From: Cetobacterium sp. ZOR0034
GTDB taxonomy: Bacteria > Fusobacteriota > Fusobacteriia > Fusobacteriales > Fusobacteriaceae
NCBI RefSeq assembly: GCF_000799075.1
Contig: NZ_JTLI01000001.1
Location: forward strand, 1-64,000
Length of the DNA: 64,000 nucleotides
Direction of reading: 5' to 3'
Shown: piece by piece, positions 17,172-27,075 of the stretch
How the letters are laid out: each line of letters starts with the position of its first letter
How positions within the stretch are numbered: position 1 is the first letter of the stretch
The notes under the pieces: generated by a model
The model's database searches: none
What the model saw: the letters and a program-made list of their open reading frames with translations, nothing else
What the model was told of the DNA's origin: nothing
Program-made: the position numbers and the translations under genes

Positions 17172-19318
17172 AAATAGTTGCTCCAGCAGGAAGTATTGAA
17201 AGATTTTATGCTGCTATAAAAGCAGGTGCTGATGAGATTTATATGGGATTAAAAGGATTTGGAGCTAGAAGAAATGCTGTAAATCTAACTTTAGAAGAGT
17301 ATAAAGAAGCTTTAGATTATGCTCATGAAAGAGGTGTTAAAGTATTTTTAACTTTGAACACGATAATGATGGATGTAGAAATTGAAGCAATTTCAATTAA
17401 TTTGAGAGAACTTTACAAACACGGATTAGACGCTGTAATTGTTCAGGATTTTGGATTAGCAAAATTTATAAAGGAAAACTATCCAGGACTTGAATTGCAC
17501 GGAAGTACTCAAATGACGGTAGCAAATCATATTGAGGCAAACTACTTGAAATCTATAGGATTTGAAAGAGTTGTTCTACCAAGAGAGTTATCATTTGAGG
17601 AGATTAAAGAGATAAGAGAAAAGAGTGAAATTGAACTAGAGATATTTGTTTCTGGAGCACTTTGTATATCATATTCTGGTAATTGTTATATGAGCAGCTT
17701 TATAGGTGGACGTAGTGGAAACAGAGGTATGTGCGCTCAACCTTGCAGAAAAAAATATTCTTCTAATGGAGAGGAAGAAGGATATTTATTAAGTCCAAAA
17801 GATCAATTATATGGATTTGAAGAGATTCAAAAGTTAAAAGAGATAGGTATTGATAGTATTAAGTTAGAAGGAAGAATGAAAGAACCTAACTATGTATTCC
17901 AAACAGTTAGCTATTATAAAGAGCTAATAGAGGGAAAAAATGTAGAGGAAAAAAGTTCACAAATATTTAATAGAGGATACAGCACAGGGTATTTTTATAA
18001 AAATAGACCTGAAATAATGAATAGAGAGTTTGCAAGCCATTTAGGTAAAAATTTAGGTGAGTTAAAAGAAAATCACTTGAAATTAAAAGAGAGAATAATT
18101 TTAGGTGATGGAGTTACATTTTTATCTAAAGATTACGAAAAAATCGGTGGAACTTATATAAATAAAATTGATACTAAATTCGAAAGAGGAAGAAAGGATG
18201 CTAATCCTGGAGAAACGGTAGTATTGAGAGATTTACCAGTTGGAACTAAGTATGTTTATAGAAATTACTCAAAAGAAGTGAGTGATTTAATAGAACAAAA
18301 ATTAAAAACAACAGATAAAAAACATTTAATAGAGTTCCAATTTACAGCTAAACTTGGAGATGTTCCTAAAATAAAAGTTTCGACTTTAAATAATAGATTA
18401 GAATTAATAACTGCTGAATTATCTTCAGATACTTCTATTGAACTAGCTAAAAATAAAGGTACTTCAAAAGAGGTTATAGAAGAAAAGATTCTGGAAATTG
18501 GTGATACGACATTTAAAGGGATTGTAAAAAATATAGAGATTGATGAAAATATATTCTTACCAATATCTGTTATAAAACAGCTGAAAAGAGATGTTGTAAA
18601 AGAACTTTTAGAAAAATTAATTCTAAGTTATAGAAGAGAAGTTTCTGAAGAGATTATAAAACTTTCAAGACTTGAATCAAAAGAAAAAAAGGCGATAATA
18701 TCAGCTATTGTTTCAAACGATAGTCAAAAGAGCGTTTTAGAAAACTTAGGAGTAACAAAAATTTATAATAAAGGTTATGACGTAGCGAGAGAGGGGATTC
18801 TAACTAAAGTTGATTTATATAATAAATTGGCAACTAATCTATATCAAGCATTGGAAAATAAAAATTCAGAAATAACTTTAGGATGGAATTTAAATATATC
18901 TAATCGTTATGCGTTTGATCATTTTTCAACGTTAACAAATGTAGATACGATAATAGTTTCTCCAGAGGTTAGCTATAGAAGATTAGAAGAGATTGGAGAA
19001 ACGACAGTTAAAAAAGCTATTTTAGCTTACGGAAGACCTAGAGCTATGTATACAGAGTTATCAATAGCTACAGAAAATCAAAAAATTATTGAAAATGAAC
19101 AAGGGGATAGATTCACAGTTATTCAAAATGATATTGGAAATAGTGAAATATATTTAGAGCATCCACTTAATATATTAGAAGATAAAGAGTATTTAGAAAG
19201 TATTGGAATTTCGGAGTTAGTTTTAGAGTTTACAACAGAAACAGAGAGTGAAATAAAGGATATATTAGATGGTAACGGAGAGTATAGACCTTACAATTAT
19301 GAAAAAGGAGTGTTTTAA
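17168..19318 (+). CDS. U32 family peptidase / RlhA-like rRNA hydroxylation protein
   Basis: This 716-residue protein carries the U32 domain in the N-terminal half: MKIVAPAGSIERFYAAIKAGAD, HGSTQMTVAN, LPRELSFEEI, then FVSGALCISYSGNCYMSSF and the cysteine cluster GNRGMCAQPCR. The C-terminal half corresponds to the DUF3656 region. This long architecture matches the group containing E. coli RlhA, which hydroxylates a 23S rRNA cytidine; some other U32 members are called collagenases. The substrate here is unknown. It is coupled to coaE by a four-base overlap. Confidence 0.82.
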   Translation: MKIVAPAGSIERFYAAIKAGADEIYMGLKGFGARRNAVNLTLEEYKEALDYAHERGVKVFLTLNTIMMDVEIEAISINLRELYKHGLDAVIVQDFGLAKFIKENYPGLELHGSTQMTVANHIEANYLKSIGFERVVLPRELSFEEIKEIREKSEIELEIFVSGALCISYSGNCYMSSFIGGRSGNRGMCAQPCRKKYSSNGEEEGYLLSPKDQLYGFEEIQKLKEIGIDSIKLEGRMKEPNYVFQTVSYYKELIEGKNVEEKSSQIFNRGYSTGYFYKNRPEIMNREFASHLGKNLGELKENHLKLKERIILGDGVTFLSKDYEKIGGTYINKIDTKFERGRKDANPGETVVLRDLPVGTKYVYRNYSKEVSDLIEQKLKTTDKKHLIEFQFTAKLGDVPKIKVSTLNNRLELITAELSSDTSIELAKNKGTSKEVIEEKILEIGDTTFKGIVKNIEIDENIFLPISVIKQLKRDVVKELLEKLILSYRREVSEEIIKLSRLESKEKKAIISAIVSNDSQKSVLENLGVTKIYNKGYDVAREGILTKVDLYNKLATNLYQALENKNSEITLGWNLNISNRYAFDHFSTLTNVDTIIVSPEVSYRRLEEIGETTVKKAILAYGRPRAMYTELSIATENQKIIENEQGDRFTVIQNDIGNSEIYLEHPLNILEDKEYLESIGISELVLEFTTETESEIKDILDGNGEYRPYNYEKGVF

Positions 19319-19816
19319 GTGAATATAAAGTTAGTTAGAAACTTAGCAACAGTATTCGGTTTGGGAGATATGCCTGTAGCCCCAGGAACATTTGGAACTT
19401 TGGGTGGAATTCCTATATATATTGGTTTAGTTTTATTAAAAAGAATATTTCCAAACAATATGATATATAACTCATTTTACTTTATGTTTTTAATGACGTT
19501 TTTCGCGATATCAGTTTATGTTTGTGATATTGCAGAAAGAGATATATTCAAAGAAAAAGATCCACAAAAAGTAGTAATAGATGAGGTATTAGGTTTTTTA
19601 ACAACGTTATTTTTAATAAATCCAGTTGGAATTTTTGAAACAATAGTAGCTATAGTATTAGGATTTGTAATATTTAGATTTTTTGATATAACAAAAATTG
19701 GACCTATTTATAAATCACAGTTCTTTGGAAATGGAGTAGGTGTTGTTTTAGATGATTTCTTAGCAGGGGTAATTGGAAACTTTTTAATGGTTTGTATTTG
19801 GACTATATTTTTCTAA
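19319..19816 (+). CDS. pgpA: Phosphatidylglycerophosphatase A
   Basis: This 165-residue membrane protein of the PgpA family starts MNIKLVRNLATVFGLGDMP, followed by APGTFGTLGG. The acidic motif VVIDEVLGF and the DITKIGP and GVVLDDFLAG segments match the family, and several membrane segments are visible. It dephosphorylates phosphatidylglycerol phosphate in the inner membrane. The start is GTG 19319, immediately after the preceding stop, with AAAAAGGAG inside the upstream gene. Confidence 0.88.
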   Translation: MNIKLVRNLATVFGLGDMPVAPGTFGTLGGIPIYIGLVLLKRIFPNNMIYNSFYFMFLMTFFAISVYVCDIAERDIFKEKDPQKVVIDEVLGFLTTLFLINPVGIFETIVAIVLGFVIFRFFDITKIGPIYKSQFFGNGVGVVLDDFLAGVIGNFLMVCIWTIFF

Positions 19817-19829
19817 GAGGTAGATAAAA

Positions 19830-21035
19830 ATGAGATGTGTTTTACTTATGGTGGGTACAGAGTTATTAAATGGAGCTACATTGGATACGAATAGTATTTT
19901 TATGGCTAACGAATTAAATAAAGTAGGAATAAAAATAGATTTTAAATTAACTGTAGGGGATTCTTTGGAAAAAATTCTTGAAGCGATTAAATTTGCTAAA
20001 GAAAAGAGTGATTTAGTTATTTTATCTGGTGGTCTAGGTGCAACAGATGACGATTTAACAAAAGAAGCAATCAGTAAATTTTTAAATAAAAAGATGTTAG
20101 TTGATGAAGAGGAATTAATAGAGATAAAACAGAAATTTAAAAAATTAAATATCGAATTCTTAAAAAAGAACTATAAAGAAGTTGAAAAACCTGAAGGAGC
20201 AGTTTCAATAAAAAATGATGTGGGAATGGCACCAGCATTTTTTATTGATGGGATTGCAGCTTTTCCAGGAGTTCCTAAAGAACTTTATAATATGTTTCCT
20301 AAGTTTTTGAAATATTATACAAATAACTATTGTGAGAGTATAGACCCAATATATATAAAGGATATAATAGTATCAGGAATTCCAGAATCTATATTAGAAG
20401 AGAAAATAAAAGAGTTTTTTATAGATCCAAATATAGAGTATGAGTTTTTAGTAAAAGATTATGGTATAATAGTGAGAATGCAAACATTAGAGAGCTATAA
20501 AAACACAGTGGAAAAAATTAAGGAAAAGATATATAATAGTATAGGAAAATATATTATAACTGAAGATGATGAAAAAATAGAAGAGAAAGTATTTGAGTTT
20601 TTAAAAAATAAAAATTATACGATATCAGTTGCAGAATCATGTACTGGAGGAATGTTAGCATCTACAATTGTCGGTGTATCAGGAATATCACAATTTTTCA
20701 CAGAGGGATTGATAACGTATAGTAACGAATCAAAAGCGAAGCGTTTAAATATTGATAAAAATATAATAAAGAGATATGGAGCTGTAAGTAAAGAAGTAGC
20801 AGAAGCAATGGTTTATGGATTAGAAACAAATGTTGGAATATCAACAACAGGAGTTGCTGGTCCAAATGGGGGAACGGAAGAAAAACCTGTTGGTCTTGTT
20901 TATGTAGGAGTTAGAGTGAAAGATAAGATAACAAGTTTTAGATTTAATTTCACGGGGGATAGAGAGAGAATAAGAAGAAAAACAGTTCTCCATAGTCTAT
21001 TTGAACTATATAAAATGTTAGAGGAGGATGAATAG
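19830..21035 (+). CDS. cinA: CinA-like protein (MoaB-like domain plus NMN deamidase domain)
   Basis: This 401-residue protein has the full CinA architecture. The N-terminal molybdopterin-binding-like domain has GTELLNGATLDTNS and LSGGLGATDDDLTKEA. The C-terminal PncC domain (about residues 255-400) has VAESCTGGMLASTIV, GLITYSNESK and STTGVAGPNGGTEEKPVGLV. The PncC domain recycles nicotinamide mononucleotide, and the N-terminal part acts as a nucleotide pyrophosphatase in some bacteria. No recA follows, so the recA-linked arrangement of streptococci is absent. Confidence 0.93.
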   Translation: MRCVLLMVGTELLNGATLDTNSIFMANELNKVGIKIDFKLTVGDSLEKILEAIKFAKEKSDLVILSGGLGATDDDLTKEAISKFLNKKMLVDEEELIEIKQKFKKLNIEFLKKNYKEVEKPEGAVSIKNDVGMAPAFFIDGIAAFPGVPKELYNMFPKFLKYYTNNYCESIDPIYIKDIIVSGIPESILEEKIKEFFIDPNIEYEFLVKDYGIIVRMQTLESYKNTVEKIKEKIYNSIGKYIITEDDEKIEEKVFEFLKNKNYTISVAESCTGGMLASTIVGVSGISQFFTEGLITYSNESKAKRLNIDKNIIKRYGAVSKEVAEAMVYGLETNVGISTTGVAGPNGGTEEKPVGLVYVGVRVKDKITSFRFNFTGDRERIRRKTVLHSLFELYKMLEEDE

Positions 21036-21038
21036 AAA

Positions 21039-21587
21039 GTGAGTATAGGAGAGAGAATAAAAAAGAGCAGAAATGAAAAATCATTATCATTAAGAGAGTT
21101 GGCAACAATGGTCGATTTATCAGCTAGCTTTTTATCACAAATAGAACAAGGAAAAGCATCTCCTTCAATTGAAAATTTGAAGAAAATAGCAAACTCATTA
21201 GACGTAAGAGTTAGTTATCTAATTGAAGATGAAGAGGTAAAGAAAAATTCTGATTTAATTAGAGCAAAAGAGAGAAAATTTGTAGAGAGTGTGGATTCGA
21301 ATACAACATTATCACTTTTAACATCATCAAATATAGAGAAGAGCATGGAGCCAATTTTATATGAGATTGGGCCAGGAGGAGAAAGCGGAAGAAGCTATTA
21401 TACACATCCTGGAGAGGAGTTTATATTTGTTCTTGAAGGGAGTATTGATATATATATAGAGGAAGCTGTACACAACTTACACGAAGGAGATAGCTTCTAC
21501 TTTAAATCTAGTCAAAAGCATAGATTTAAAAATAATACAGATAAAAGAGCAAGAGCTCTTTGGGTGGTAAATCCACCTACATTCTAA
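21039..21587 (+). CDS. XRE-family regulator with C-terminal cupin domain
   Basis: This 182-residue protein has an N-terminal HTH (about residues 3-58: IKKSRNEKSLSLRELATMVD, then LSASFLSQIEQGKASPS). The C-terminal cupin (about 105-180) has THPGEEFIFVLEGSIDIYIE and LHEGDSFYFKSSQKHRF. PuuR-like regulators of this type sense small metabolites, often linked to amino acids or polyamines. The ligand cannot be read from sequence. The start is GTG 21039 behind GAGGAGG in the end of cinA. It lies directly upstream of the DhaL-DegV fusion. Confidence 0.88.
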   Translation: MSIGERIKKSRNEKSLSLRELATMVDLSASFLSQIEQGKASPSIENLKKIANSLDVRVSYLIEDEEVKKNSDLIRAKERKFVESVDSNTTLSLLTSSNIEKSMEPILYEIGPGGESGRSYYTHPGEEFIFVLEGSIDIYIEEAVHNLHEGDSFYFKSSQKHRFKNNTDKRARALWVVNPPTF

Positions 21588-21602
21588 TAATGGAGGAAAA
21601 TA

Positions 21603-24119
21603 ATGAATATAGAAGTTAAGGTATTGAATTCTACAAGATTAACAAAATTGTTAATTGCAGCAAGTAGATGGTTATCAAAATATTCAGATGTTCTAAATGA
21701 TTTAAATGTGTATCCTGTTCCAGATGGAGATACAGGAACAAATATGTCAATGACATTGCAAGCGGTGGAGAATGAGTTAATAAAATTAAACCATGAACCG
21801 GATATGGAAGAGTTAGCAGATATTGTATCAGAAGCTATTCTTTTAGGAGCTAGAGGAAACTCAGGAACAATTTTATCACAAATAATTCAAGGATTCTTAG
21901 ATGGTGTTAGAACCAAAGAGGAAGTTGGAGTAGAAGATGTTAAGATTGCTTTTAGAATTGCTAAAGAAAAGGCATATAAAGCAGTAAGTGAACCTGTTGA
22001 AGGAACGATGTTAACTGTAATAAGAAGGGTTGCAGAAGAGGCTGAAAAGTATACAGGACCTTCAGATGATTTTATTCCGTTCTTAGTATATTTAAAAGAA
22101 GCTGCTCAAGAAGCGGTACAAGAAACTCCAAATCAATTACCTAAGTTAAAAGAAGCTGGAGTTGTAGATGCAGGAGGGCAAGGAATATTCTATATCTTAG
22201 AAGGATTTGAAAAATCTGTTACAGATCCAGATATGTTACATGATTTAGAGAGAATAGTTCAATCTCAAGCTAAAAGAAAAGATATTATGGAACATTCAGG
22301 AACTCATGTTTTTGAAGATATTAAATTTAAGTATTGTACAGAGTTTGTTATAGAATCTGGAGATTTTGATTTAGATGATTATAAATCAAAAATTGTAAAT
22401 CATGGAGATTCAATGGTTTGTGCACAGACATCAAAGAAAACAAAAACTCATATCCATACAAATAATCCAGGGCTAGTTTTAGAAATAGCTGGAAAATTAG
22501 GAAATTTATCAAATATAAAAATTGATAATATGGAAATTCAACATAAAAATATGCTATTAGCTGATGCTGAGCATTATAAAGTTGATAAAAAAGGAAAAGT
22601 TTTAGTTCAGAATGAAAATAGCAAACCGATAGCTTATTTTGCTATTGTTGATAACATGGAGTTAGGAAACTTATTCTTAGATAATGGAGCAACAGCTGTT
22701 TTAATAGGTGGACAAACACAAAATCCAAGTGTTGCTGATATAGAAGAGGGAATCAATAAAATAAAAGCTGATAAAATAGTTATTTTACCAAATAACAAAA
22801 ATATTATATCATCAGCAAAAATTGCTGCAGAAAGAGCTTCAAAAGAGGTAATGGTTTTAGAAACTAAAACTATGCTAGAGGGTGAGTATGTTGTAAAAAA
22901 TAAAGAGTTTGGAATGGATGAAATTCTAAAACAACTTCCATTTAATACATCAATAGAGATAACTCAAGCAGTAAGAGATACGAAAGTTGATGAGTTGATC
23001 ATATCTCAAGGTGATTATATAGCTTTAGTAAATGGAAAAATAAAAGCTAAAGGTGCAACTTTAGAAACTTTAATAGAAACTGTTTATAAGATGTGTGTAA
23101 ATAGCGAAACTTTAAATATATTCGCGTGTATAGGAAAAGGTTCAACAGAGGAAGCTAATAAAGTTTTAAAAGGAATTAAGTCGACAGTTAGATATTCAGA
23201 TTTAGTAATAGGGCAAGAAAATTACCCATACTATATATATATAACTAATAGAAACCCTGAGTTGCCTGAAATAGCAATTGTAACAGATTCTACGTCTGAT
23301 TTAACTCCAGAAATGATAAAAGGCTTAGATGTTGATATTATACCGTTAAAAATCAAATTGGCTGGAGATACATATTACAGAGATGGTGTAGATATGTCTA
23401 AAGGTGAGTTCTGGAAACAATTGTTAAAAGAGGGAGTTGTTCCAAAAACATCTCAACCATCACCAGCAGAGTTCAAAGAGTTATATGAGAAATTGTTAGA
23501 GAGAGGATATAAAAAGATTATCTCTATACATATTTCGAGTAAATTGAGTGGAACTCAACAAGCTGCAAGAGTAGCAAGAGGTATGTTAAACAAAGAGGAT
23601 GATATAGCTATAGTAGATTCTAAAGTTGTAACATTTGCTTTGGCTCATATCGTTATTGAGGCAGCAAAAATGGTAAAAGATGGAAAATCATTTGATGAAA
23701 TTATTGAATGGATAGATGAAACAAAGAGCAAAATGAAAGTTTACTTTGTTGTAAAAGAGTTATCTTATCTAGAAAAAGGTGGAAGAATAGGAAGAGCATC
23801 ATCAGTTATTGGTGGATTCTTAAAAATAAAACCTGTTTTAAAATTAGAGAACGGGGAAGTTTGTATCGAGGCTAAAGCACTTGGTGAAAGAGGAGCTTTA
23901 TCTTATATGGAGAAACTTATTAAAAACGAAAAGAATTCTATTATAATGTATACTGGTTGGGGAGGAACTCGTAATGAGTTAGAAGCAGCAGACCAACTAA
24001 GAAGTATAGCTGAAAAAACTAAGAAGTTAGATTATAGAGCTAGAATGGAGATTGGGGCAACTATAGCATCTCATACTGGTCCTGTATATGGAATGGGAAT
24101 TTTAAATAAAATAAGATAA
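21603..24119 (+). CDS. DhaL (FakA-like) - DegV (FakB-like) fusion, putative fatty acid kinase
   Basis: This 838-residue protein joins two modules that are usually separate. Residues 1 to about 200 are a DhaL kinase domain with the nucleotide/Mg motif DGDTGTN (41-47) and LGARGNSGTILSQI. The middle (about 215-550) resembles the rest of FakA/YloV. Residues from about 557 are a DegV lipid-binding domain (IAIVTDSTSDLTPEM, KTSQPSPAEF, SIHISSKLSGTQQAA). In Firmicutes FakA phosphorylates fatty acids bound by FakB for phospholipid synthesis. A single-chain kinase plus carrier is inferred. A terminator follows. Confidence 0.85.
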   Translation: MNIEVKVLNSTRLTKLLIAASRWLSKYSDVLNDLNVYPVPDGDTGTNMSMTLQAVENELIKLNHEPDMEELADIVSEAILLGARGNSGTILSQIIQGFLDGVRTKEEVGVEDVKIAFRIAKEKAYKAVSEPVEGTMLTVIRRVAEEAEKYTGPSDDFIPFLVYLKEAAQEAVQETPNQLPKLKEAGVVDAGGQGIFYILEGFEKSVTDPDMLHDLERIVQSQAKRKDIMEHSGTHVFEDIKFKYCTEFVIESGDFDLDDYKSKIVNHGDSMVCAQTSKKTKTHIHTNNPGLVLEIAGKLGNLSNIKIDNMEIQHKNMLLADAEHYKVDKKGKVLVQNENSKPIAYFAIVDNMELGNLFLDNGATAVLIGGQTQNPSVADIEEGINKIKADKIVILPNNKNIISSAKIAAERASKEVMVLETKTMLEGEYVVKNKEFGMDEILKQLPFNTSIEITQAVRDTKVDELIISQGDYIALVNGKIKAKGATLETLIETVYKMCVNSETLNIFACIGKGSTEEANKVLKGIKSTVRYSDLVIGQENYPYYIYITNRNPELPEIAIVTDSTSDLTPEMIKGLDVDIIPLKIKLAGDTYYRDGVDMSKGEFWKQLLKEGVVPKTSQPSPAEFKELYEKLLERGYKKIISIHISSKLSGTQQAARVARGMLNKEDDIAIVDSKVVTFALAHIVIEAAKMVKDGKSFDEIIEWIDETKSKMKVYFVVKELSYLEKGGRIGRASSVIGGFLKIKPVLKLENGEVCIEAKALGERGALSYMEKLIKNEKNSIIMYTGWGGTRNELEAADQLRSIAEKTKKLDYRARMEIGATIASHTGPVYGMGILNKIR

Positions 24120-24121
24120 TA

Positions 24122-24152
24122 AAAATAGCTAGATTTTAATCTAGCTATTTTT
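24122..24152 (+). terminator. Terminator after the DhaL-DegV gene
   Basis: AAATAGCTAGA (24123-24133) and TCTAGCTATTT (24140-24150) are exact inverted repeats ending in a T-run. Confidence 0.9.
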
Positions 24153-24212
24153 ACAAAATATATCTTTTTTTAATAAATTAAATAAGATTGTATAGAAACA
24201 GATTTAAAAGGA

Positions 24213-24241
24213 TTGACTGGACATTAAAAAGAAAATATAAT
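24213..24241 (+). promoter_or_regulatory. Promoter of galE
   Basis: TTGACT (24213-24218) and TATAAT (24236-24241) are separated by 17 bases, near consensus. Confidence 0.85.
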
Positions 24242-24266
24242 AAAGAAAAACCATAGGAGGAGAAAG

Positions 24267-25256
24267 ATGGCAATATTAGTTTGTGGTGGAGCCGGATATA
24301 TAGGAAGTCATGCGGTTAGAGCTTTATTAGAAGCAAAAAGAGAGGTTGTTGTTTTAGATAACATGCAAACGGGGCATGTAGAAGCAGTACCTGAGAATAT
24401 AAAGTTGGCATTAGGAGATTTAAGAGATATAGAATTTTTAAAAAGAGTATTTAAAGAGAATAAAATAGAAGGAGTTATACATTTTGCTGCAGATTCATTA
24501 GTTGGAGAAAGTATGACAAATCCTGCTAAATATTTTGACAATAATGTCCTTGGAACTATGAATTTATTAAATATAATGAGAGAGTTTGAAGTAAAAAATA
24601 TAGTTTTCTCTTCTACAGCGGCAACATATGGAGAACCAAAAAATATTCCAATTCTTGAAACGGATGAGACAAATCCAACAAATCCATATGGTGAAAGTAA
24701 ATTAATGGTTGAAAAACTATTAAAATGGTATGACTATGCTTACGGAATAAAATATACAGCTCTTAGATACTTCAATGTAGCTGGAGCATATCCAACAGGA
24801 GAGATTGGAGAAGACCATAGTCCTGAAACACATCTAATTCCAATAATTTTACAAGTGGCTTTAGGAAAAAGAGAAAAAATAGGAATATATGGAGATGACT
24901 ATCCAACAGAGGACGGAACTTGTATTAGAGATTATGTTCATGTAATGGATTTGGTTGATGCTCATATTTTAGCATTAGATAGATTAAAAAATGGTGGAGA
25001 TAGTACAATTTATAATTTAGGAAATGGAGAGGGATTCTCGGTTAAACAAGTTATAGATGTAGCTAGAAAAGTTACAAAGCATGAAATACCAGCTGAGGTA
25101 TCTCCTAGAAGAGCTGGAGATCCGGCAAAATTAGTTGCGAGTTCTCAAAAAGCTATGAACGAATTAAAATGGAAACCTAAATATGCTTCGTTAGAATCAA
25201 TAATTGAAACAGCATGGAAATGGCATAAAGAAAATCCAGAAGGATATAACGACTAA
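24267..25256 (+). CDS. galE: UDP-glucose 4-epimerase
   Basis: This short-chain dehydrogenase-type epimerase interconverts UDP-glucose and UDP-galactose with bound NAD. The Rossmann motif GGAGYIGS is at residues 7-14, and the catalytic pair is Y141 and K145 (PYGESK) with serine in FSSTAATYG. The C-terminal [16 protein letters not shown] segment is typical of GalE. The protein is 329 residues. It is monocistronic, with its own promoter and terminator and no gal genes beside it, so a role in surface polysaccharide synthesis is as likely as galactose use. Confidence 0.95.
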   Translation: MAILVCGGAGYIGSHAVRALLEAKREVVVLDNMQTGHVEAVPENIKLALGDLRDIEFLKRVFKENKIEGVIHFAADSLVGESMTNPAKYFDNNVLGTMNLLNIMREFEVKNIVFSSTAATYGEPKNIPILETDETNPTNPYGESKLMVEKLLKWYDYAYGIKYTALRYFNVAGAYPTGEIGEDHSPETHLIPIILQVALGKREKIGIYGDDYPTEDGTCIRDYVHVMDLVDAHILALDRLKNGGDSTIYNLGNGEGFSVKQVIDVARKVTKHEIPAEVSPRRAGDPAKLVASSQKAMNELKWKPKYASLESIIETAWKWHKENPEGYND

Positions 25257-25258
25257 AA

Positions 25259-25288
25259 AAATTAGGCAGAGTTCTGCCTAATTTTTTA
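25259..25288 (+). terminator. Terminator of galE
   Basis: AATTAGGCAGA and TCTGCCTAATT form an exact stem around GT, followed by TTTTTATTTT. The birA ribosome-binding site comes immediately after, with no clear promoter, so some read-through is possible. Confidence 0.88.
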
Positions 25289-25303
25289 TTTTAAGGAGAA
25301 AGA

Positions 25304-26011
25304 ATGAGAATATATAGATTTGATGAGATAGATTCAACAAATAGATTTTTAAGAGAGAAAGATGATATATTAGAGAAAGATTTAGCAATAGCTAAAGTTC
25401 AAAATGCTGGAAGAGGAAGAAGAGGAAATAAGTGGGTTTCAACAGAAGGAGCAGCACTATTTTCTTTTGCTTTAAAGCATGATTTCGAAATATCTGAAGA
25501 TGAGTATATGAAACTTCCACTTTTAGTAGGGTATTCTTTATTATATTCTTTAAAAAAAATAGAGGATTTAGATTATAAATTTAAATGGACAAATGATTTA
25601 TATTTAGAAGAGAAAAAAATAAGTGGAATTTTGGTTGAAAAAATAAAAGATCACTATATAATTGGAATTGGACTTAATGTTAATAATTTAAATTTAGAAG
25701 AAGCTAAAGATAGAGGTATGTCATTAAGAGAAAAAACAGGAAAAGAATATAACCTAGAAGAAGTTATAATGACTATAGTTTCAGATTTTTTTGAAAATTT
25801 TAAAGAGTTTAAAAATGGAAGTTGGAAAGAAATTCTGGAAAAAATAAATAAAGTAAATTATCTGTATGGAAGAAGAATTGATATTGTTACATTCGATAAA
25901 GAGGAAAGCGGAATTGCTGGAGATATTTTAGAAGATGGAACTCTTGAGGTATTTGTAGGAAATGAAATAAAGAGATATAATATTGGTTCAATTCACATAG
26001 CAAAAAAATAG
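25304..26011 (+). CDS. birA: Biotin--[acetyl-CoA-carboxylase] ligase (no HTH)
   Basis: This 235-residue protein has the ligase motif GRGRRGNKWVS (about residues 36-46, binding biotinyl-AMP) and KWTNDLYLEEKKISGILVE. A C-terminal SH3-like domain (about 185-235) follows. It attaches biotin to carboxyl carrier proteins. The N-terminal winged HTH of bifunctional BirA repressors is missing, so it should not regulate biotin genes. It starts a three-gene run with an MnmA-family gene and an M24 peptidase. Confidence 0.9.
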   Translation: MRIYRFDEIDSTNRFLREKDDILEKDLAIAKVQNAGRGRRGNKWVSTEGAALFSFALKHDFEISEDEYMKLPLLVGYSLLYSLKKIEDLDYKFKWTNDLYLEEKKISGILVEKIKDHYIIGIGLNVNNLNLEEAKDRGMSLREKTGKEYNLEEVIMTIVSDFFENFKEFKNGSWKEILEKINKVNYLYGRRIDIVTFDKEESGIAGDILEDGTLEVFVGNEIKRYNIGSIHIAKK

Positions 26012-26019
26012 AGGAGTAT

Positions 26020-27063
26020 ATGAATAAAAAAAGAATAGTATTAGGAATGAGTGGTGGAGTTGATTCTTCAACTTCGGCATATATGTTAAAAGAGGATGGT
26101 TTTGAAGTTATAGGTGTGACTTTAGTTGTGAGCAAAGAGCAAAGAGAGTCACAGGATTTGAAGGATGCTATATCTTTAGCAAAAGAGTTAGATATAGAGC
26201 ATATTATTTTAGATATAGTAGATGAATTCAATGAAAAAATTGTAAAATATTTTATTGATGAATATTCAAAAGGAATGACACCGTCTCCGTGTGTCGTTTG
26301 TGATGAGATCATAAAAGTGAAGAAGCTGATTGAAATTGCAAATTTAAAAGATGCTTACTACATAGGTACAGGTCACTATTGTGAGGTAAGTAGGGATAAT
26401 AGATTTGAAAAAAGTTTATTTAAAAAACCAAAAGATATAAGAAAAGATCAAGGTTATATGCTATATAGAATAGATTCAGAAATAATAGAGAGAATGATGT
26501 TTCCATTAGCAAAGTATGAAAAGACATTGGTAAGAGAGAAAGCTAAAAATTATGGAGTAAAAGTTCACGATAAAAAAGATAGTCAGGGTATTTGCTTTGC
26601 AAAAGAAGGATATTTAGAGTTTTTAAAAAAAGCTTTAGGTGATAAAATAGAGCCAGGAAATTATGTTGATAAAAATGGGAATGTTTTAGGACAACATCAA
26701 GGATATCAGTTGTACACAATTGGTCAAAGAAGAGGATTGGGAGTTCTATTTTCAAAAGTATATTTTATCATAGATATTATTCCAGAAAAAAATGAGATAA
26801 TTTTAGGTGATTATGTAGAGTTATATAGAAAAAAAGTTGAACTAGCAGATTTTAAAACTCAAATTCCATTAGAAACTCTTTTAGAGATGAGAGTATTCGT
26901 AAAACCCAGGTTTTCTAGTTTAGGTTTTTATGGAAAAGTAATTAAAGAGAATAAAAAGATATATTTAGAATACGAAGAGGAGAATCCACAAAATGCTAAA
27001 GGACAGCATCTAGTTATATATAGTGATGATTTGGTTATTGCTGGAGGAAAAATAATATTTTAA
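26020..27063 (+). CDS. MnmA-family tRNA 2-thiouridylase (divergent)
   Basis: MnmA activates U34 of Glu, Gln and Lys tRNAs and adds sulfur. The PP-loop SGGVDSS (residues 11-17) and both catalytic cysteines (C91 in SPCVVC, C192 in GICF) are present, with the IGQRRGLG segment. Several near-invariant positions differ: TPSPC...CD replaces TPNPC...CN, and KDQGY replaces KDQSY. The protein is 347 residues, slightly short. It may be the genome's only MnmA or a specialised paralogue; I leave the symbol empty for that reason. Confidence 0.82.
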   Translation: MNKKRIVLGMSGGVDSSTSAYMLKEDGFEVIGVTLVVSKEQRESQDLKDAISLAKELDIEHIILDIVDEFNEKIVKYFIDEYSKGMTPSPCVVCDEIIKVKKLIEIANLKDAYYIGTGHYCEVSRDNRFEKSLFKKPKDIRKDQGYMLYRIDSEIIERMMFPLAKYEKTLVREKAKNYGVKVHDKKDSQGICFAKEGYLEFLKKALGDKIEPGNYVDKNGNVLGQHQGYQLYTIGQRRGLGVLFSKVYFIIDIIPEKNEIILGDYVELYRKKVELADFKTQIPLETLLEMRVFVKPRFSSLGFYGKVIKENKKIYLEYEEENPQNAKGQHLVIYSDDLVIAGGKIIF

Positions 27064-27075
27064 GGGGGTTAAAAA

